Assembly: GCA_036156195.1 (NCBI GenBank)
Contig: JAYZUZ010000011.1
Span: forward strand, 248,001-312,000
Direction: 5' to 3'
Source of the DNA: Abyssibacter sp036156195
Lineage (GTDB): Bacteria > Pseudomonadota > Gammaproteobacteria > Nevskiales > OUC007
DNA length: 64,000 bases
Below the pieces are notes generated by a model, which was not told the origin of the DNA, made no database searches, and saw nothing but the letters and a program-made list of their open reading frames with translations. The position numbers and the translations under genes were made by a program. Shown in pieces: positions 53,142 through 62,530 of this stretch (position 1 is the first letter of the stretch; each line of letters opens with the position of its first letter).

Positions 53142-54191
53142 ATGGACTCTCCTCACCGCTTTATCCGCGCGCTGCGCCGTCAGCCCGTGGACACCACGCC
53201 CGTCTGGATCATGCGCCAGGCCGGTCGCTACCTCCCGGAGTACCGCGCCACCCGCGCCGAAGCCGGGGACTTTCTCACCCTGTGCAAGACACCGGAGCTG
53301 GCCTGCGAAGTCACCATGCAACCGCTGCGCCGCTTCGACCTGGACGCCGCCATCCTGTTTTCGGACATTCTGACGATTCCGGACGCCATGGGCCTGGGTC
53401 TGTCACTGGTCGAGAAGCAGGGACCCCGATTCGACCGGCCCGTGCGCGACCTCAGCGCCATCCAGGCACTGGGCGTCCCTGACCCGGAGGATGATCTCGG
53501 CTATGTCATGGATGCCGTGCGCCTGATCCGCAAAACACTGGATGGCCGGACCCCGCTAATCGGCTTTGCCGGCAGTCCCTGGACGCTGGCCTGCTACATG
53601 GTCGAAGGTCAGGGTTCACGGGATTTTGCGCGGATCAAGACGCTGGCCTACGACCGGCCGGATGCCATGGCGCATCTGCTGGACACGCTGGTCGAATCCA
53701 TCACGCTTTATCTCAACGCCCAGATCGCCGCGGGGGCACAAGCGGTACAAATCTTCGACACCTGGGGCGGCTCGCTGTCCTATGACGCCTACCGCCGCTG
53801 GTCGCTGGAGCCGATGCAGCGCATCGTCGCCGGCCTGGACCGGGGCCCCGAAGACGCACCCGTCATTCTGTTCACCAAAGGCGGTGCGCCGTGGCTGGAA
53901 CAGATCGCCGACGCGGGCGCGGATGCCCTGGGCCTCGACTGGTGCTGCGACCCCGCCGACGCCCGGCGCCGTGTCGGGCATCGCGTCGCCCTGCAGGGCA
54001 ATCTGGACCCGGGCATTCTGCGTGCTGACAACCACGTGATCGAACGCGAGGTTGCACGCACGCTCGATGCATTCGGGCCACAGCCGGGTCATGTCTTCAA
54101 TCTGGGCCATGGCATCACTCCGGACATTCGTCCGGATGCCGTCGGCGCACTGGTCAATGCCGTCCACGGACACAGCTTCGAAACGGCCTGA
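53142..54191 (+). CDS. hemE: Uroporphyrinogen decarboxylase
   Basis: 349 residues. The signature PVWIMRQAGRYLPEYR with substrate arginines, the catalytic Asp in AAILFSDILTIPDAMG, GFAGSPWTLACYMVEG, GLDWCCDPADA, LQGNLDP and FNLGHGI. Makes coproporphyrinogen III in haem synthesis. Confidence 0.98.
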   Translation: MDSPHRFIRALRRQPVDTTPVWIMRQAGRYLPEYRATRAEAGDFLTLCKTPELACEVTMQPLRRFDLDAAILFSDILTIPDAMGLGLSLVEKQGPRFDRPVRDLSAIQALGVPDPEDDLGYVMDAVRLIRKTLDGRTPLIGFAGSPWTLACYMVEGQGSRDFARIKTLAYDRPDAMAHLLDTLVESITLYLNAQIAAGAQAVQIFDTWGGSLSYDAYRRWSLEPMQRIVAGLDRGPEDAPVILFTKGGAPWLEQIADAGADALGLDWCCDPADARRRVGHRVALQGNLDPGILRADNHVIEREVARTLDAFGPQPGHVFNLGHGITPDIRPDAVGALVNAVHGHSFETA

Positions 54192-55092
54192 CCCCGGGCC
54201 GCTGCGGGCCCTGCGCCAGCAACTCACCGCCGCCGTCACGCTGACCCTGGCCGTGACCTGGCTGGTCGGATGCTTCGGATTGCTACTGCCCTTCGCGCTG
54301 ATCAAGCTGGCCCTGCCTCTCGAACCAGTGCGCCAGTGGACAGCCGGACGCATGGACCGGGTCGTGGGCCTGTTCTCCGGAGGGTTGGGACGGCTGCTGC
54401 GCTGGATGCACGTCGGTGACTACCGACTGGAGGTCGACGGTGAACTGCGCCAGGACCGGACGTACTTGCTGATCTGCAATCACCAATCCTGGGTCGACAT
54501 CGTCTATCTGCTCATCCTCCACCACCGCCGCATTCCGTTTCCACGCTTCTTTCTCAAACGCGAACTGCTGTGGTTTCCCATCATCGGCTTCGCCTGCTGG
54601 GCGATGGACTTCCCGTTCATGCGCCGCTACTCCTCACGCCAGCGCGCCGCCAATCCCGCACTGGCTCAGCGCGACCTCGACACCGCCCGCAAAGCTTGCG
54701 AGCGCTACCGGAACACGCCTGTCACCATCATCAACTATGTCGAGGGCACGCGCCTGTCCCGCGCCCGCCACCAGGCGCAGCAGTCTCCGTGGCAACACCT
54801 GCTCCGTCCCCGGGCAGGCGGGATTCATTACGTCATGTCGGCGATGGGCGATCAGCTGGCCGGGGTGATCGATACCACCGTGGTCTATCCATCACCGGAG
54901 GGCCCCGGGTTCTGGCGTTTTCTGACCGGCGTGGAGCAGCCAGTGCTGATCCGAATGCGGCTACGCCCCGTGCCAGAGGGTCTGGCTCTGGATGATCCTC
55001 AGTCACGCCAGCGCGCCGAAGCCTGGGTAAACCGACTCTGGGACGAAAAAGACGCGGAGATCGCCGAGATGCGCCAACAACTGCCCTCCTAG
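54157..55092 (+). CDS. Lysophospholipid acyltransferase family protein
   Basis: About 311 residues if started at the ATG at 54157, which overlaps the last 35 bases of hemE; a non-ATG start nearer 54195 is possible. N-terminal membrane segment (TLTLAVTWLVGCFGLLLPFALIKLAL). The catalytic H-x4-D motif is NHQSWVD; the FFLKRELLWFPIIGFACWAMDFPFMRR block and NYVEGTR match the YihG/PlsC-like subfamily that acylates lysophosphatidic acid. Inner membrane lipid synthesis or remodelling. Confidence 0.88.
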   Translation: MPSTDTASKRPDPGPLRALRQQLTAAVTLTLAVTWLVGCFGLLLPFALIKLALPLEPVRQWTAGRMDRVVGLFSGGLGRLLRWMHVGDYRLEVDGELRQDRTYLLICNHQSWVDIVYLLILHHRRIPFPRFFLKRELLWFPIIGFACWAMDFPFMRRYSSRQRAANPALAQRDLDTARKACERYRNTPVTIINYVEGTRLSRARHQAQQSPWQHLLRPRAGGIHYVMSAMGDQLAGVIDTTVVYPSPEGPGFWRFLTGVEQPVLIRMRLRPVPEGLALDDPQSRQRAEAWVNRLWDEKDAEIAEMRQQLPS

Positions 55093-55193
55093 TCAGTAAC
55101 CCGACCGGCGTTGGTTATACTCACGCGCCGCAGCATCGGCGCCGCAGGCCCCGGCCTCGACGCATCACGCTCCAGACTATGGCCCGGATGCCC

Positions 55194-58100
55194 ATGACCC
55201 GCTTTCCTGAAGTCCGACAACTCGACCACCAGGCCATGGAGGCCGAACGCCTCGACTGGTGGTCCCGTGAGCAGATTTTCCAGCGTTCAATTCAGCAACG
55301 GGCCGATGCCCCCACCTTTACGTTCTACGAAGGTCCGCCCACGGCCAATGGCCGCCCGGGCGTCCACCACGTGCTGGCACGCACGATCAAGGACACCTTT
55401 TGCCGCTACAAGGCCATGCGCGGTTATCGCGTGGATCGCAAGGCGGGTTGGGACACTCACGGTCTGCCCGTGGAGATCGAGGTCGAGAAAAAGCTGGGCC
55501 TGAAGTCGCGGGAAGACATCGAGGCCTATGGCATCGCCGAGTACAACGCCGCCTGCAAAAACAGCGTCGGCGAGTACACCGAGCTGTGGAACACGCTAAC
55601 CCAGCGCATGGCCTACTGGGTCGACCTGGACAACCCCTACGTCACCTATGACAACCACTACATCGAGTCGGTGTGGTGGCTGCTGAAGCAGCTGTGGGAC
55701 AAGGGCCTGATCTACAAGGGCCACAAAATTCACTGGTACTCGCCGGGCACGGGCACCGTGCTGTCCAGCCATGAGGTCAGCCTCGGGTACAAGGAAGTGG
55801 CCGATCCGGCCGTCATCGCCGCCTTCCCCCTGGCGGACGACCCGGACACCGCCTTCCTCGCCTGGACGACGACGCCCTGGACGCTCATCTCCAACCTGCT
55901 GCTCGCGGTTGGACCCGGCATCACCTACATCAAGGCACGAACCGACGCCGGCCAGTACATCGTCGCCGAAGCCCTGGCCACCCAGGTGCTGGGCGAAGAC
56001 TTCGAGGTACTCGAGCGCATGACCGGTGAGGCCCTGGCCGGCACCCGCTACACCCCCCCTTTCGATCACTACGTCGGCCATCCCGGTGCCCACGTGGTGG
56101 CCACGGCGGACTACGTGACCACGGAGGACGGCACCGGCATCGTGCACACCGCACCGGCCTTCGGCGCCGATGACTTTGAAACCGCACGCCGGGTGGGTGT
56201 GGAGATGGTCAATCCGATTCGTCGCGACGGTCATTTCGAGGCTGACATCCCGCTGGTCGGTGGCCTCTGGTTCAAGGATGCCGACAAGCCGATTTGTCGC
56301 GACCTGAAAGAACGCGGCCTGCTGTTCAAGCGCGACCAGTATCTGCATAACTATCCGCATGACTGGCGCCGTGGCACGCCACTCATGAGCTACCCGGTTG
56401 AGAGCTGGTTTGTCCGCACCACGGCAGTCAAAGACCGTTTGGTCGAACTCAACGAGAGCATTGGCTGGCAACCGGAACACGTCGGACGCGGCCGCTTTGG
56501 CGAATGGCTCAAGAACAACGTGGACTGGGCCTTGTCCCGCCACCGCTTCTGGGGCACGCCCTTGCCGATCTGGGTCTCCGACCGGGACCCCGAGCAGGTC
56601 GAGATGATCGGCTCCATTGAAGAACTCAAGGCCAAGGCCGGCAACGCCTGGCCGGGCGACGAGACCCTGGACCTGCATCGCCCGTTTGTTGACGACATCA
56701 CCTGGCCGGACGGCCAGGGCGGCACCATGCGCCGTGTCCCGGAAATCATTGATGTCTGGTTCGACTCGGGCGCCATGCCCTTCGCCCAGTGGCACTATCC
56801 CTTCGAGAACAAGGACGCATTCGAACGCAATTTCCCGGCGGACTTCATCGCCGAAGGCCTGGATCAGACCCGCGGCTGGTTTTACACCCTGCACGCCATC
56901 GCCACCCTGGTGATGGATTCGGTGGCCTATAAGAACGTGGTGGTCAACGGCCTGCTGCTGGACGCCAAGGGCGAAAAAATGTCCAAGTCCAAGGGCAATA
57001 CGGTCGACCCCTTCGAAGCCCTGGATGAACACGGCGCCGACGCGGTGCGCTGGTACCTCATGGCGGCTTCCCCGCCCTGGGACAGCACCAAGTACGCCGA
57101 TGCCGGCATCATCGAAACCCGGCGCAAGCTGTTCATGACGGTGACCAACGTCTACAGCTTCTTCGCCAGCTACGCGAACATCGATGGCATCGACCCCAGC
57201 GTCGACCCGGTACCGGTTGCCAAGCGCCGGGAACTGGATCGCTGGATGCTGTCCCAACTGCACAGCACCACGGCCGAGGTCATCGAGGCGCTGGATGGTT
57301 ACAACCCGACCCGCGCGGCCCGCGCCATCGAATCACTGGTGGATGCCCTGTCCAACTGGTATATCCGCCGCTCGCGACCGGTGTTCTGGGCCGGCAAGAA
57401 AGACACCGGCATCTCGGATCAGGACAAGCGCGCGGCCTACCAGACCACGCATACCGTGTTACTGGGCATTGCGCGGCTCATGGCGCCCATTGCCCCGTTC
57501 TACGCCGACTGGTTGCACCAGGCACTGCTGGCCGACGATTCGGCGGCCAGTTCCGTGCATCTGGCCGACTTCCCAGAGCCGAACAGCGCCGAAATCGATC
57601 CGGCGCTGGAACACCGCATGGCACTGGCACGCACCATCGTCTCGACGACGCTGGCGCTGCGCAACACCCACAAGCTCAATGTCCGCCAGCCGCTGGCGCA
57701 GGTCTCGGTGGTGCTGGAGCCGGGCGTCGAACGCGACGCCATTGAGCAGGTCCGCGATCTCATCCTCGATGAGGTCAACGTCGAGGCGCTGGACTATGTG
57801 GACGGCCGCTCTGAGCTCATCCAGCGGACGGTCAAACCCAACTTCCGTGTGCTGGGCAAACGCGCCGGAAAGCAGATGAAGCAGCTGGCCAGCCTGATCC
57901 AGCAACTCGATGAGCCGCAGATCAACGCCGCCGCCGACGGACAACCGATCACCGTGGAGCTTGACGGTCAAGCCTTTGAGTTGGCCGGCGACGACCTGAT
58001 CATCGAAACCCAGGGCGCCGAAGGCTGGGCAGCGCTGCGTGAAGGCGGCATCACCGTTGCGGTGGACACCACCATTACACCGGAGCTGCGCGCCAAGGGC

Positions 58101-58346
58101 CTGGCCCGTGAGGTCATTAACCGCATCCAGAACCTGCGCAAACAAGCCGATTTTGCTGTCACGGACCGGATTCGCGTGCGCTGGCAGGCCGATGGGGTGC
58201 TCGCCGAAGCCCTCGACACCCACGGCGACTGGATTGCCCGAGAAACGTTGGCAACCGAGTTTGCCCCAGGCGATGTCGACGCCTCGGTCAGCGAGTCCTT
58301 CGACTTGGATGGTGCGACACTGGCACTGGACGTCACGCGGCTTTGA
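55194..58346 (+). CDS. ileS: Isoleucyl-tRNA synthetase, long eukaryotic-like type
   Basis: 1050 residues from the ATG at 55194 (an upstream ATG at 55179 adds five). Class I motifs: PPTANGRPGVHHVLA, in which GVHH occupies the HIGH position, and KMSKSKGN. The segment RKAGWDTHGLPVEIEVEKKLG, the long C-terminal extension and the overall length differ from the usual 930-940-residue gammaproteobacterial enzyme, and match the IleS2 type found in eukaryotes, Bacteroidetes and mupirocin-tolerant bacteria. lspA, usually next to IleS1 in gammaproteobacteria, is absent. Confidence 0.93.
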   Translation: MTRFPEVRQLDHQAMEAERLDWWSREQIFQRSIQQRADAPTFTFYEGPPTANGRPGVHHVLARTIKDTFCRYKAMRGYRVDRKAGWDTHGLPVEIEVEKKLGLKSREDIEAYGIAEYNAACKNSVGEYTELWNTLTQRMAYWVDLDNPYVTYDNHYIESVWWLLKQLWDKGLIYKGHKIHWYSPGTGTVLSSHEVSLGYKEVADPAVIAAFPLADDPDTAFLAWTTTPWTLISNLLLAVGPGITYIKARTDAGQYIVAEALATQVLGEDFEVLERMTGEALAGTRYTPPFDHYVGHPGAHVVATADYVTTEDGTGIVHTAPAFGADDFETARRVGVEMVNPIRRDGHFEADIPLVGGLWFKDADKPICRDLKERGLLFKRDQYLHNYPHDWRRGTPLMSYPVESWFVRTTAVKDRLVELNESIGWQPEHVGRGRFGEWLKNNVDWALSRHRFWGTPLPIWVSDRDPEQVEMIGSIEELKAKAGNAWPGDETLDLHRPFVDDITWPDGQGGTMRRVPEIIDVWFDSGAMPFAQWHYPFENKDAFERNFPADFIAEGLDQTRGWFYTLHAIATLVMDSVAYKNVVVNGLLLDAKGEKMSKSKGNTVDPFEALDEHGADAVRWYLMAASPPWDSTKYADAGIIETRRKLFMTVTNVYSFFASYANIDGIDPSVDPVPVAKRRELDRWMLSQLHSTTAEVIEALDGYNPTRAARAIESLVDALSNWYIRRSRPVFWAGKKDTGISDQDKRAAYQTTHTVLLGIARLMAPIAPFYADWLHQALLADDSAASSVHLADFPEPNSAEIDPALEHRMALARTIVSTTLALRNTHKLNVRQPLAQVSVVLEPGVERDAIEQVRDLILDEVNVEALDYVDGRSELIQRTVKPNFRVLGKRAGKQMKQLASLIQQLDEPQINAAADGQPITVELDGQAFELAGDDLIIETQGAEGWAALREGGITVAVDTTITPELRAKGLAREVINRIQNLRKQADFAVTDRIRVRWQADGVLAEALDTHGDWIARETLATEFAPGDVDASVSESFDLDGATLALDVTRL

Positions 58347-58356
58347 TCCACCAGCA

Positions 58357-58394
58357 GCCGCTGCCACGGGTCCGCAGAGGCCGTGGGCAGCGGC
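58357..58394 (+). terminator. Long hairpin after ileS
   Basis: GCCGCTGCCACGG (58357-58369) pairs with CCGTGGGCAGCGGC (58381-58394) with one bulged base. No T-run follows; likely 3' end protection or Rho-assisted termination. The rest of the 233-base gap to the next gene shows nothing else. Confidence 0.45.
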
Positions 58395-58579
58395 GTACCT
58401 AATCGACAGCGCGCCCCCAGGCCGGCGTACAGCTGATTGACTAACGTCCGACCGGCCACGCGACCGTGGCAGCCTGTCGTCTGGTCGCCACGTCCCACGG
58501 CACCACAAGCTGTCATAAAGCCGCAACAATCCGACCCGTGATAACGACCGGGCTTGACCCGGCAGACCTTGGGGGAGAC

Positions 58580-60172
58580 ATGAAATATCCGACTTATCTT
58601 GGGCTCGGCGGGCTATTGCTGGGTGGTTTACTCACGGCGTGCGGAAGCAGCGGTGGCGGCGGAGACGCGCCCGGACCGGTGAACGGCGGTGGCGAAACCC
58701 GCGATGGGGTCGTCGAGCAAATCGTCCTGGATTCAGCCGTGGATGGCGAAGCCATTGCCATCACGCTCATCGAACCGGCGACCGTGACCGAAGGCGCCAC
58801 CTACCCGCTCATCCTGCATAGCCACGGCTATGGCGGCTCGCGTCAAACTGACCGTCCCGGCGATGACAGCCTCATGGGCCGTCTGCTCAATGCGGGTTAC
58901 GGCGTCATCAGCATCGACGAGCGCGGTCACAACGAGTCGGGCGGCACCATCCGCATTCTGGATCCGGCGCTGGAAGGCCAGGACCTGCTGCAGGTGCTGG
59001 ACTGGGCCGAAGCGAATCTGGACTGGCTGGCGTATGACCCGAATGGCCTGGACACCGGCCTGGGCAAGGGCAATCCCTTGATTGGCGCCATCGGCGGCAG
59101 TTATGGCGGGGGCTACCAGCTGTTGATCTACGCCATCGACACCAAGCACCGTCTGGATGCCATCGCCCCCGACATCACCTGGCATGATCTTCGGTACAGC
59201 CTGTTCTCGGGCAATGTCTTTAAATCGTTCTGGGCCACGCTGCTCTCGGCCGGCGGCAATCTGCCGCCCAACACCCAGGATGCCCAGGTCAACCAGGGCC
59301 TGCTGGAAGGCCTGACCCTGAACATGCTGAGTGAGGACAATCTGGCGCTGCTGTACCAGAACAGCCCGGCCTCACACTGCAACGGCGACAACGCCTTCAC
59401 TGCGCCCGGCGGGCTGACGCCGATTGACGCCTTCATCACCCAGAGCGCCCAGGACACACTGTTCAACTTCAACGACGCCTATCACAACTTCCGCTGTCTC
59501 TCCGAGCAGGGCGGCGATGTGCGCCTGTTCACCAAGGCCCAGGGCCATGGCGTGGACAATGGCGATGGCGGTGACCACTGCGGCGACATCGAGCGTGCCG
59601 ACGCGACCTTCGCCTGGTTCGAAGAGAAACTGTACGGCCGCGCCGATGTCGCGGATTTCGTCCCGCCGATCTGCCTGATGCTTGGCGGTTCAGGCAACGA
59701 TGCGGTCGTGGTGAACACCGTCAGCGTCGGCGGCACCGACGTGGTCCTGGACAGCATGAGCGTGACCACCGGTGAAGTCGGCGGTCTCAGCCCGCTCCAA
59801 GTCCCGGTGTACACAGCGCCGCCAGGCGGTGATGTGATCGCCGGCATCCCGCAGTTGGACATCACAGTCACCGATCCGCTGCTGGGCGAGGCCGGCGTGG
59901 GCGATCCGATCTTCTTCTTGTCGCTCACCAAGCGCAGCGGTGGTGTGGACGAGATCCTGCAGAACCAGTATCGACCCGTACGCGGCTATGGCACGTTCAG
60001 CATCGAACTCAACGGCGTGTTCGCGCGACTGGCGGAGGGCGATGAGCTGTTGCTGACGGTCCAGGGCGGCGTACTCGACCAATATGCGGGCTCCTCGGGG
60101 CTGATCGGTCAAGTCAATGTCGAAGGCACGCTCTCGCTGCCACTGATTGGACCCGCCGCACCCGCGCCCTAA
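58580..60172 (+). CDS. Lipoprotein alpha/beta hydrolase (S15/CocE-like)
   Basis: 530 residues from the ATG at 58580, with GGGGGAG just upstream; the longer frame from 58466 is rejected. Lipobox LLTAC (Cys21) followed by a Gly-rich linker. Alpha/beta hydrolase core: HSHGYGGSRQ oxyanion region, ISIDERGHNESGG, nucleophile Ser174 in GGSYGGGYQ, a candidate Asp after IDAFITQSAQDTLF and His in KAQGHGVDNGDGG. A C-terminal beta domain (about 380-530) resembles the jelly-roll of X-prolyl dipeptidyl-peptidases. Convergent with apbE, overlapping by four bases. Substrate unknown. Confidence 0.82.
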   Translation: MKYPTYLGLGGLLLGGLLTACGSSGGGGDAPGPVNGGGETRDGVVEQIVLDSAVDGEAIAITLIEPATVTEGATYPLILHSHGYGGSRQTDRPGDDSLMGRLLNAGYGVISIDERGHNESGGTIRILDPALEGQDLLQVLDWAEANLDWLAYDPNGLDTGLGKGNPLIGAIGGSYGGGYQLLIYAIDTKHRLDAIAPDITWHDLRYSLFSGNVFKSFWATLLSAGGNLPPNTQDAQVNQGLLEGLTLNMLSEDNLALLYQNSPASHCNGDNAFTAPGGLTPIDAFITQSAQDTLFNFNDAYHNFRCLSEQGGDVRLFTKAQGHGVDNGDGGDHCGDIERADATFAWFEEKLYGRADVADFVPPICLMLGGSGNDAVVVNTVSVGGTDVVLDSMSVTTGEVGGLSPLQVPVYTAPPGGDVIAGIPQLDITVTDPLLGEAGVGDPIFFLSLTKRSGGVDEILQNQYRPVRGYGTFSIELNGVFARLAEGDELLLTVQGGVLDQYAGSSGLIGQVNVEGTLSLPLIGPAAPAP

Positions 60173-61059
60173 GCTGATGCCGACGCCGGCCCGAACCGGC
60201 GTCGGCCCGTGCGATCCACGGTCACATAGGGCAGGCTCAACTGGTCGAGCCAGCGGTGCCCGGCCTGCGCGCCACGTACCAGCGCCACGGTGGTCGCAAT
60301 GCCTGCGATGAGGCAACTTTCGGCCTGAACCGACACGGCCGCCAGACCCTCTCCAGGCGGCCAGCCAGTGCGGGGATCCAGCACATGCCCGTACACGCGA
60401 TCACCCACGCGGATGCAGCGCTCATACGTACCGCTGCTGGCAAGCCCGCCCTGCTCCAACGCGATGCGGGCCACAGGCTGCGTGCTGCCCAAGGGATCGC
60501 GAATGCCCACCTGCCACGGCGCGCCGCTGTCATCCGGCCCAATGACGGCCAGGTCCCCACCGAGGTCGACCAGCCCATGCCGGGCGCCGGCGGCGCGCGC
60601 AGCCGCGGCGGCCGCATCCGCGGCGTACTCCTTCACAAAACCGCCGAAATCCAGCTCCATACCGGCCGGCAGATGCAGTGTTTCCCCATCCCAGCCCACG
60701 CGGCTCCAGCCAACATCACCCAGACAGGCTTGTACCGCATCCCGTGTGGGCAGGCGTCCGCTACGAAAATCCCAGACCCGCCGCAGCACGCCAGCCGTGA
60801 TATCAAAACCGCCCTCGCTTTGCTCGTAGGCGGCCTGGGCAAAGTCCAACAGGCGCGCGGTTTCCGGGTCGGCCTTCCATCCCTGGGCGGCACCGGCTGA
60901 GCGATTCGCCGCTGACAACAGGCTGTCGGGGCGATAACGCGAGTAGCGGGCCTCCAGCGACTCGACGACCTGCCTGGCCTCCTCGCAGGCGGTCTGGGTC
61001 TCCGCCTGCAGCTTGCAGGGGCAGCCCATGGCATGGAACTCCATGGTCTGCATGGTCAC
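60169..61059 (-). CDS. apbE: FAD:protein FMN transferase
   Basis: 296 residues. ApbE signatures: FHAMGCPC at the start (family has F..MGT), SRYRPDSLLSAANR, FDITAGVLRRVWDF, LDFGGFVKEYAAD, the flavin-binding GLVDLGGDLAVIG, and HVLDPRTGWPP with the metal site. It attaches FMN through phosphoester bonds to Thr/Ser in SGA[TS] motifs of exported proteins. No clear signal peptide or lipobox is visible, which is unusual; export might be missed or the protein may act inside. Last gene of a tight five-gene operon. Confidence 0.92.
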   Translation of the reverse strand: MTMQTMEFHAMGCPCKLQAETQTACEEARQVVESLEARYSRYRPDSLLSAANRSAGAAQGWKADPETARLLDFAQAAYEQSEGGFDITAGVLRRVWDFRSGRLPTRDAVQACLGDVGWSRVGWDGETLHLPAGMELDFGGFVKEYAADAAAAAARAAGARHGLVDLGGDLAVIGPDDSGAPWQVGIRDPLGSTQPVARIALEQGGLASSGTYERCIRVGDRVYGHVLDPRTGWPPGEGLAAVSVQAESCLIAGIATTVALVRGAQAGHRWLDQLSLPYVTVDRTGRRRFGPASASA

Positions 61060-61062
61060 TGT

Positions 61063-62262
61063 CTAGAAGGCGTACTGCAGACCGACCGCGAGCACGGTGA
61101 AATCCACCAACCCAGGGTTTTCAGTCACTACGGTACCGATGGCGTAGTCGCCGCTGCTGTCATAGCGCTCAAAGCTCGCCGTCAGGCTGAGTCGATCCCA
61201 GCGATACTCCCCCGCCAAACCCAGGGTCACCGCCCCATAGGGCGAGAGCCGGTAATCGCTGGAGTACAGGTTGTCATCACGGCGAGCGCGGAAGAACGGC
61301 TGGTAGAAAAACGCCTGACTCTGGCTGTAGTAGCGCAGGCTGGGCGTCAGCGTCAGGCGCTCGCCAACGCCCTGGTACCAGGCCAGCGACACCGTGTGCG
61401 ACACCACGTTCCAGTCGTCCCCATACAGCCGGTAATCCAGATGGGCCGTAGCCGCGACGCTGGCGAAACGCCGACGCAGGCGGGTCGTCCACGCGCCGGT
61501 CCAGCGGCCGTCGGGCCGCGCGTCTTGGCGGAGGTCATCTTCCACCGAAACCAGCTTGTAGGGGTCGGACAGATAACCGTCCAGATAACTCACGGATAAC
61601 GCCGTCTGAATCACGGTCTTGGGGCCGAGAATCTGGGAGATACCCCCCAGCAACGTCGCCGACTGCTTCTCCTCGTCGTCGGGCCGGCTGGGAAAACGCG
61701 TTTGCGCATCGGTAGGGGTGATGCGATCCGAAGAGAGCCCGCCTCCCAGGGTGTAGGCGGTCATCCGGTCTGCATCCTCCCACTCGACCTCCAGCCCGAG
61801 GTTGTGGGATTCGTAGTCGTTCTCCGTGGACTGTCCGATCGACACCGAGACCCGCCGCCCGGCTTCGTTGTATCGGGACAATGACAACAGGATGTCCGTT
61901 CGCGCATCGTCAATCGTTGCACCGCTCATGACTTGCACAGGGCGGCCATCCGCATCGGGCTGGACAAACCAGGGCGAGGCACCGGACATGGTCTCGTAGG
62001 CCACATCCAACGCCACGGCAAAGCGTTCGCCCAGCGGTGCACTGGCGCGAAACTGTCCGACCTCGATGTCATAACGCTCGGTCGTATCCGACGAAACCTG
62101 AGCGGGATCGAGTTCGGCCTCGTCGTACAGCGCTGTTCGCAGCGACAGCCGTGTCGTCTCATCTCGGGTAGCGGCCGCCGCCTGGTAGGCCGGCAGGGTC
62201 ATCGCTGCCGCGGTCAATGCCTGCAGAGCGGCGCTGCCGGGGCGTTTCTTGTCTTGGGTCAT
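61063..62262 (-). CDS. DUF3570 outer membrane protein
   Basis: 399 residues from the ATG at 62262; the longer frame to 62373 is rejected because GGAG precedes this start. Signal peptide (ALQALTAAAMTLPAYQAAA). The mature part is a series of amphipathic strands ending in a C-terminal Phe (FTVLAVGLQYAF), typical of an outer membrane beta barrel; it matches DUF3570. Two SGA[ST] tetrads occur, Ser93-Ser96 (TMSGAS) and Ser113-Thr116 (VMSGAT), which resemble the acceptor core for ApbE flavin transfer, though the usual upstream Asp is missing. Three bases separate it from apbE. Confidence 0.82.
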   Translation of the reverse strand: MTQDKKRPGSAALQALTAAAMTLPAYQAAAATRDETTRLSLRTALYDEAELDPAQVSSDTTERYDIEVGQFRASAPLGERFAVALDVAYETMSGASPWFVQPDADGRPVQVMSGATIDDARTDILLSLSRYNEAGRRVSVSIGQSTENDYESHNLGLEVEWEDADRMTAYTLGGGLSSDRITPTDAQTRFPSRPDDEEKQSATLLGGISQILGPKTVIQTALSVSYLDGYLSDPYKLVSVEDDLRQDARPDGRWTGAWTTRLRRRFASVAATAHLDYRLYGDDWNVVSHTVSLAWYQGVGERLTLTPSLRYYSQSQAFFYQPFFRARRDDNLYSSDYRLSPYGAVTLGLAGEYRWDRLSLTASFERYDSSGDYAIGTVVTENPGLVDFTVLAVGLQYAF

Positions 62263-62302
62263 CGTGCCTGTCTCCGGTGCCCGTATCGGGGCTGCCGCCC
62301 GT

Positions 62303-62530
62303 CTAGTTACATCCGCAACCGCCACCACCCACGCTGGCACCGCCAGTCGAGGCTTCCTTGCTGAAGTAGACATGCGTTTCCAGCTGCGCGGCCAGCGGAT
62401 CGGGCTCCCACGCCATGGTCGGTTCTGCCAGGTGGCCCCGCTCCCAGGGTTTAAGCGGCGTGACCGAGCATCCGGCCAGCCATCCCAAAGCTATGGTCAG
62501 GACCAAGCCACGCATCCAGTGAACCCGCAT
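62303..62530 (-). CDS. DUF4266 small lipoprotein
   Basis: 75 residues. Lipobox LAGC (Cys21), then the DUF4266 signature PWERGHLAEPTM, and a C-terminal Gly/Cys tail GGASVGGGGCGCN, whose Cys-Gly-Cys could bind a metal or be a disulfide substrate. It overlaps the thioredoxin gene by one base (TGATG). Occurs with DUF3570 proteins in many proteobacteria. Confidence 0.85.
   Translation of the reverse strand: MRVHWMRGLVLTIALGWLAGCSVTPLKPWERGHLAEPTMAWEPDPLAAQLETHVYFSKEASTGGASVGGGGCGCN

Noticed and set aside
55596..57263. 555-codon minus-strand open frame
   Set aside because: Fully antisense to ileS; no motif; explained by high GC at third codon positions.
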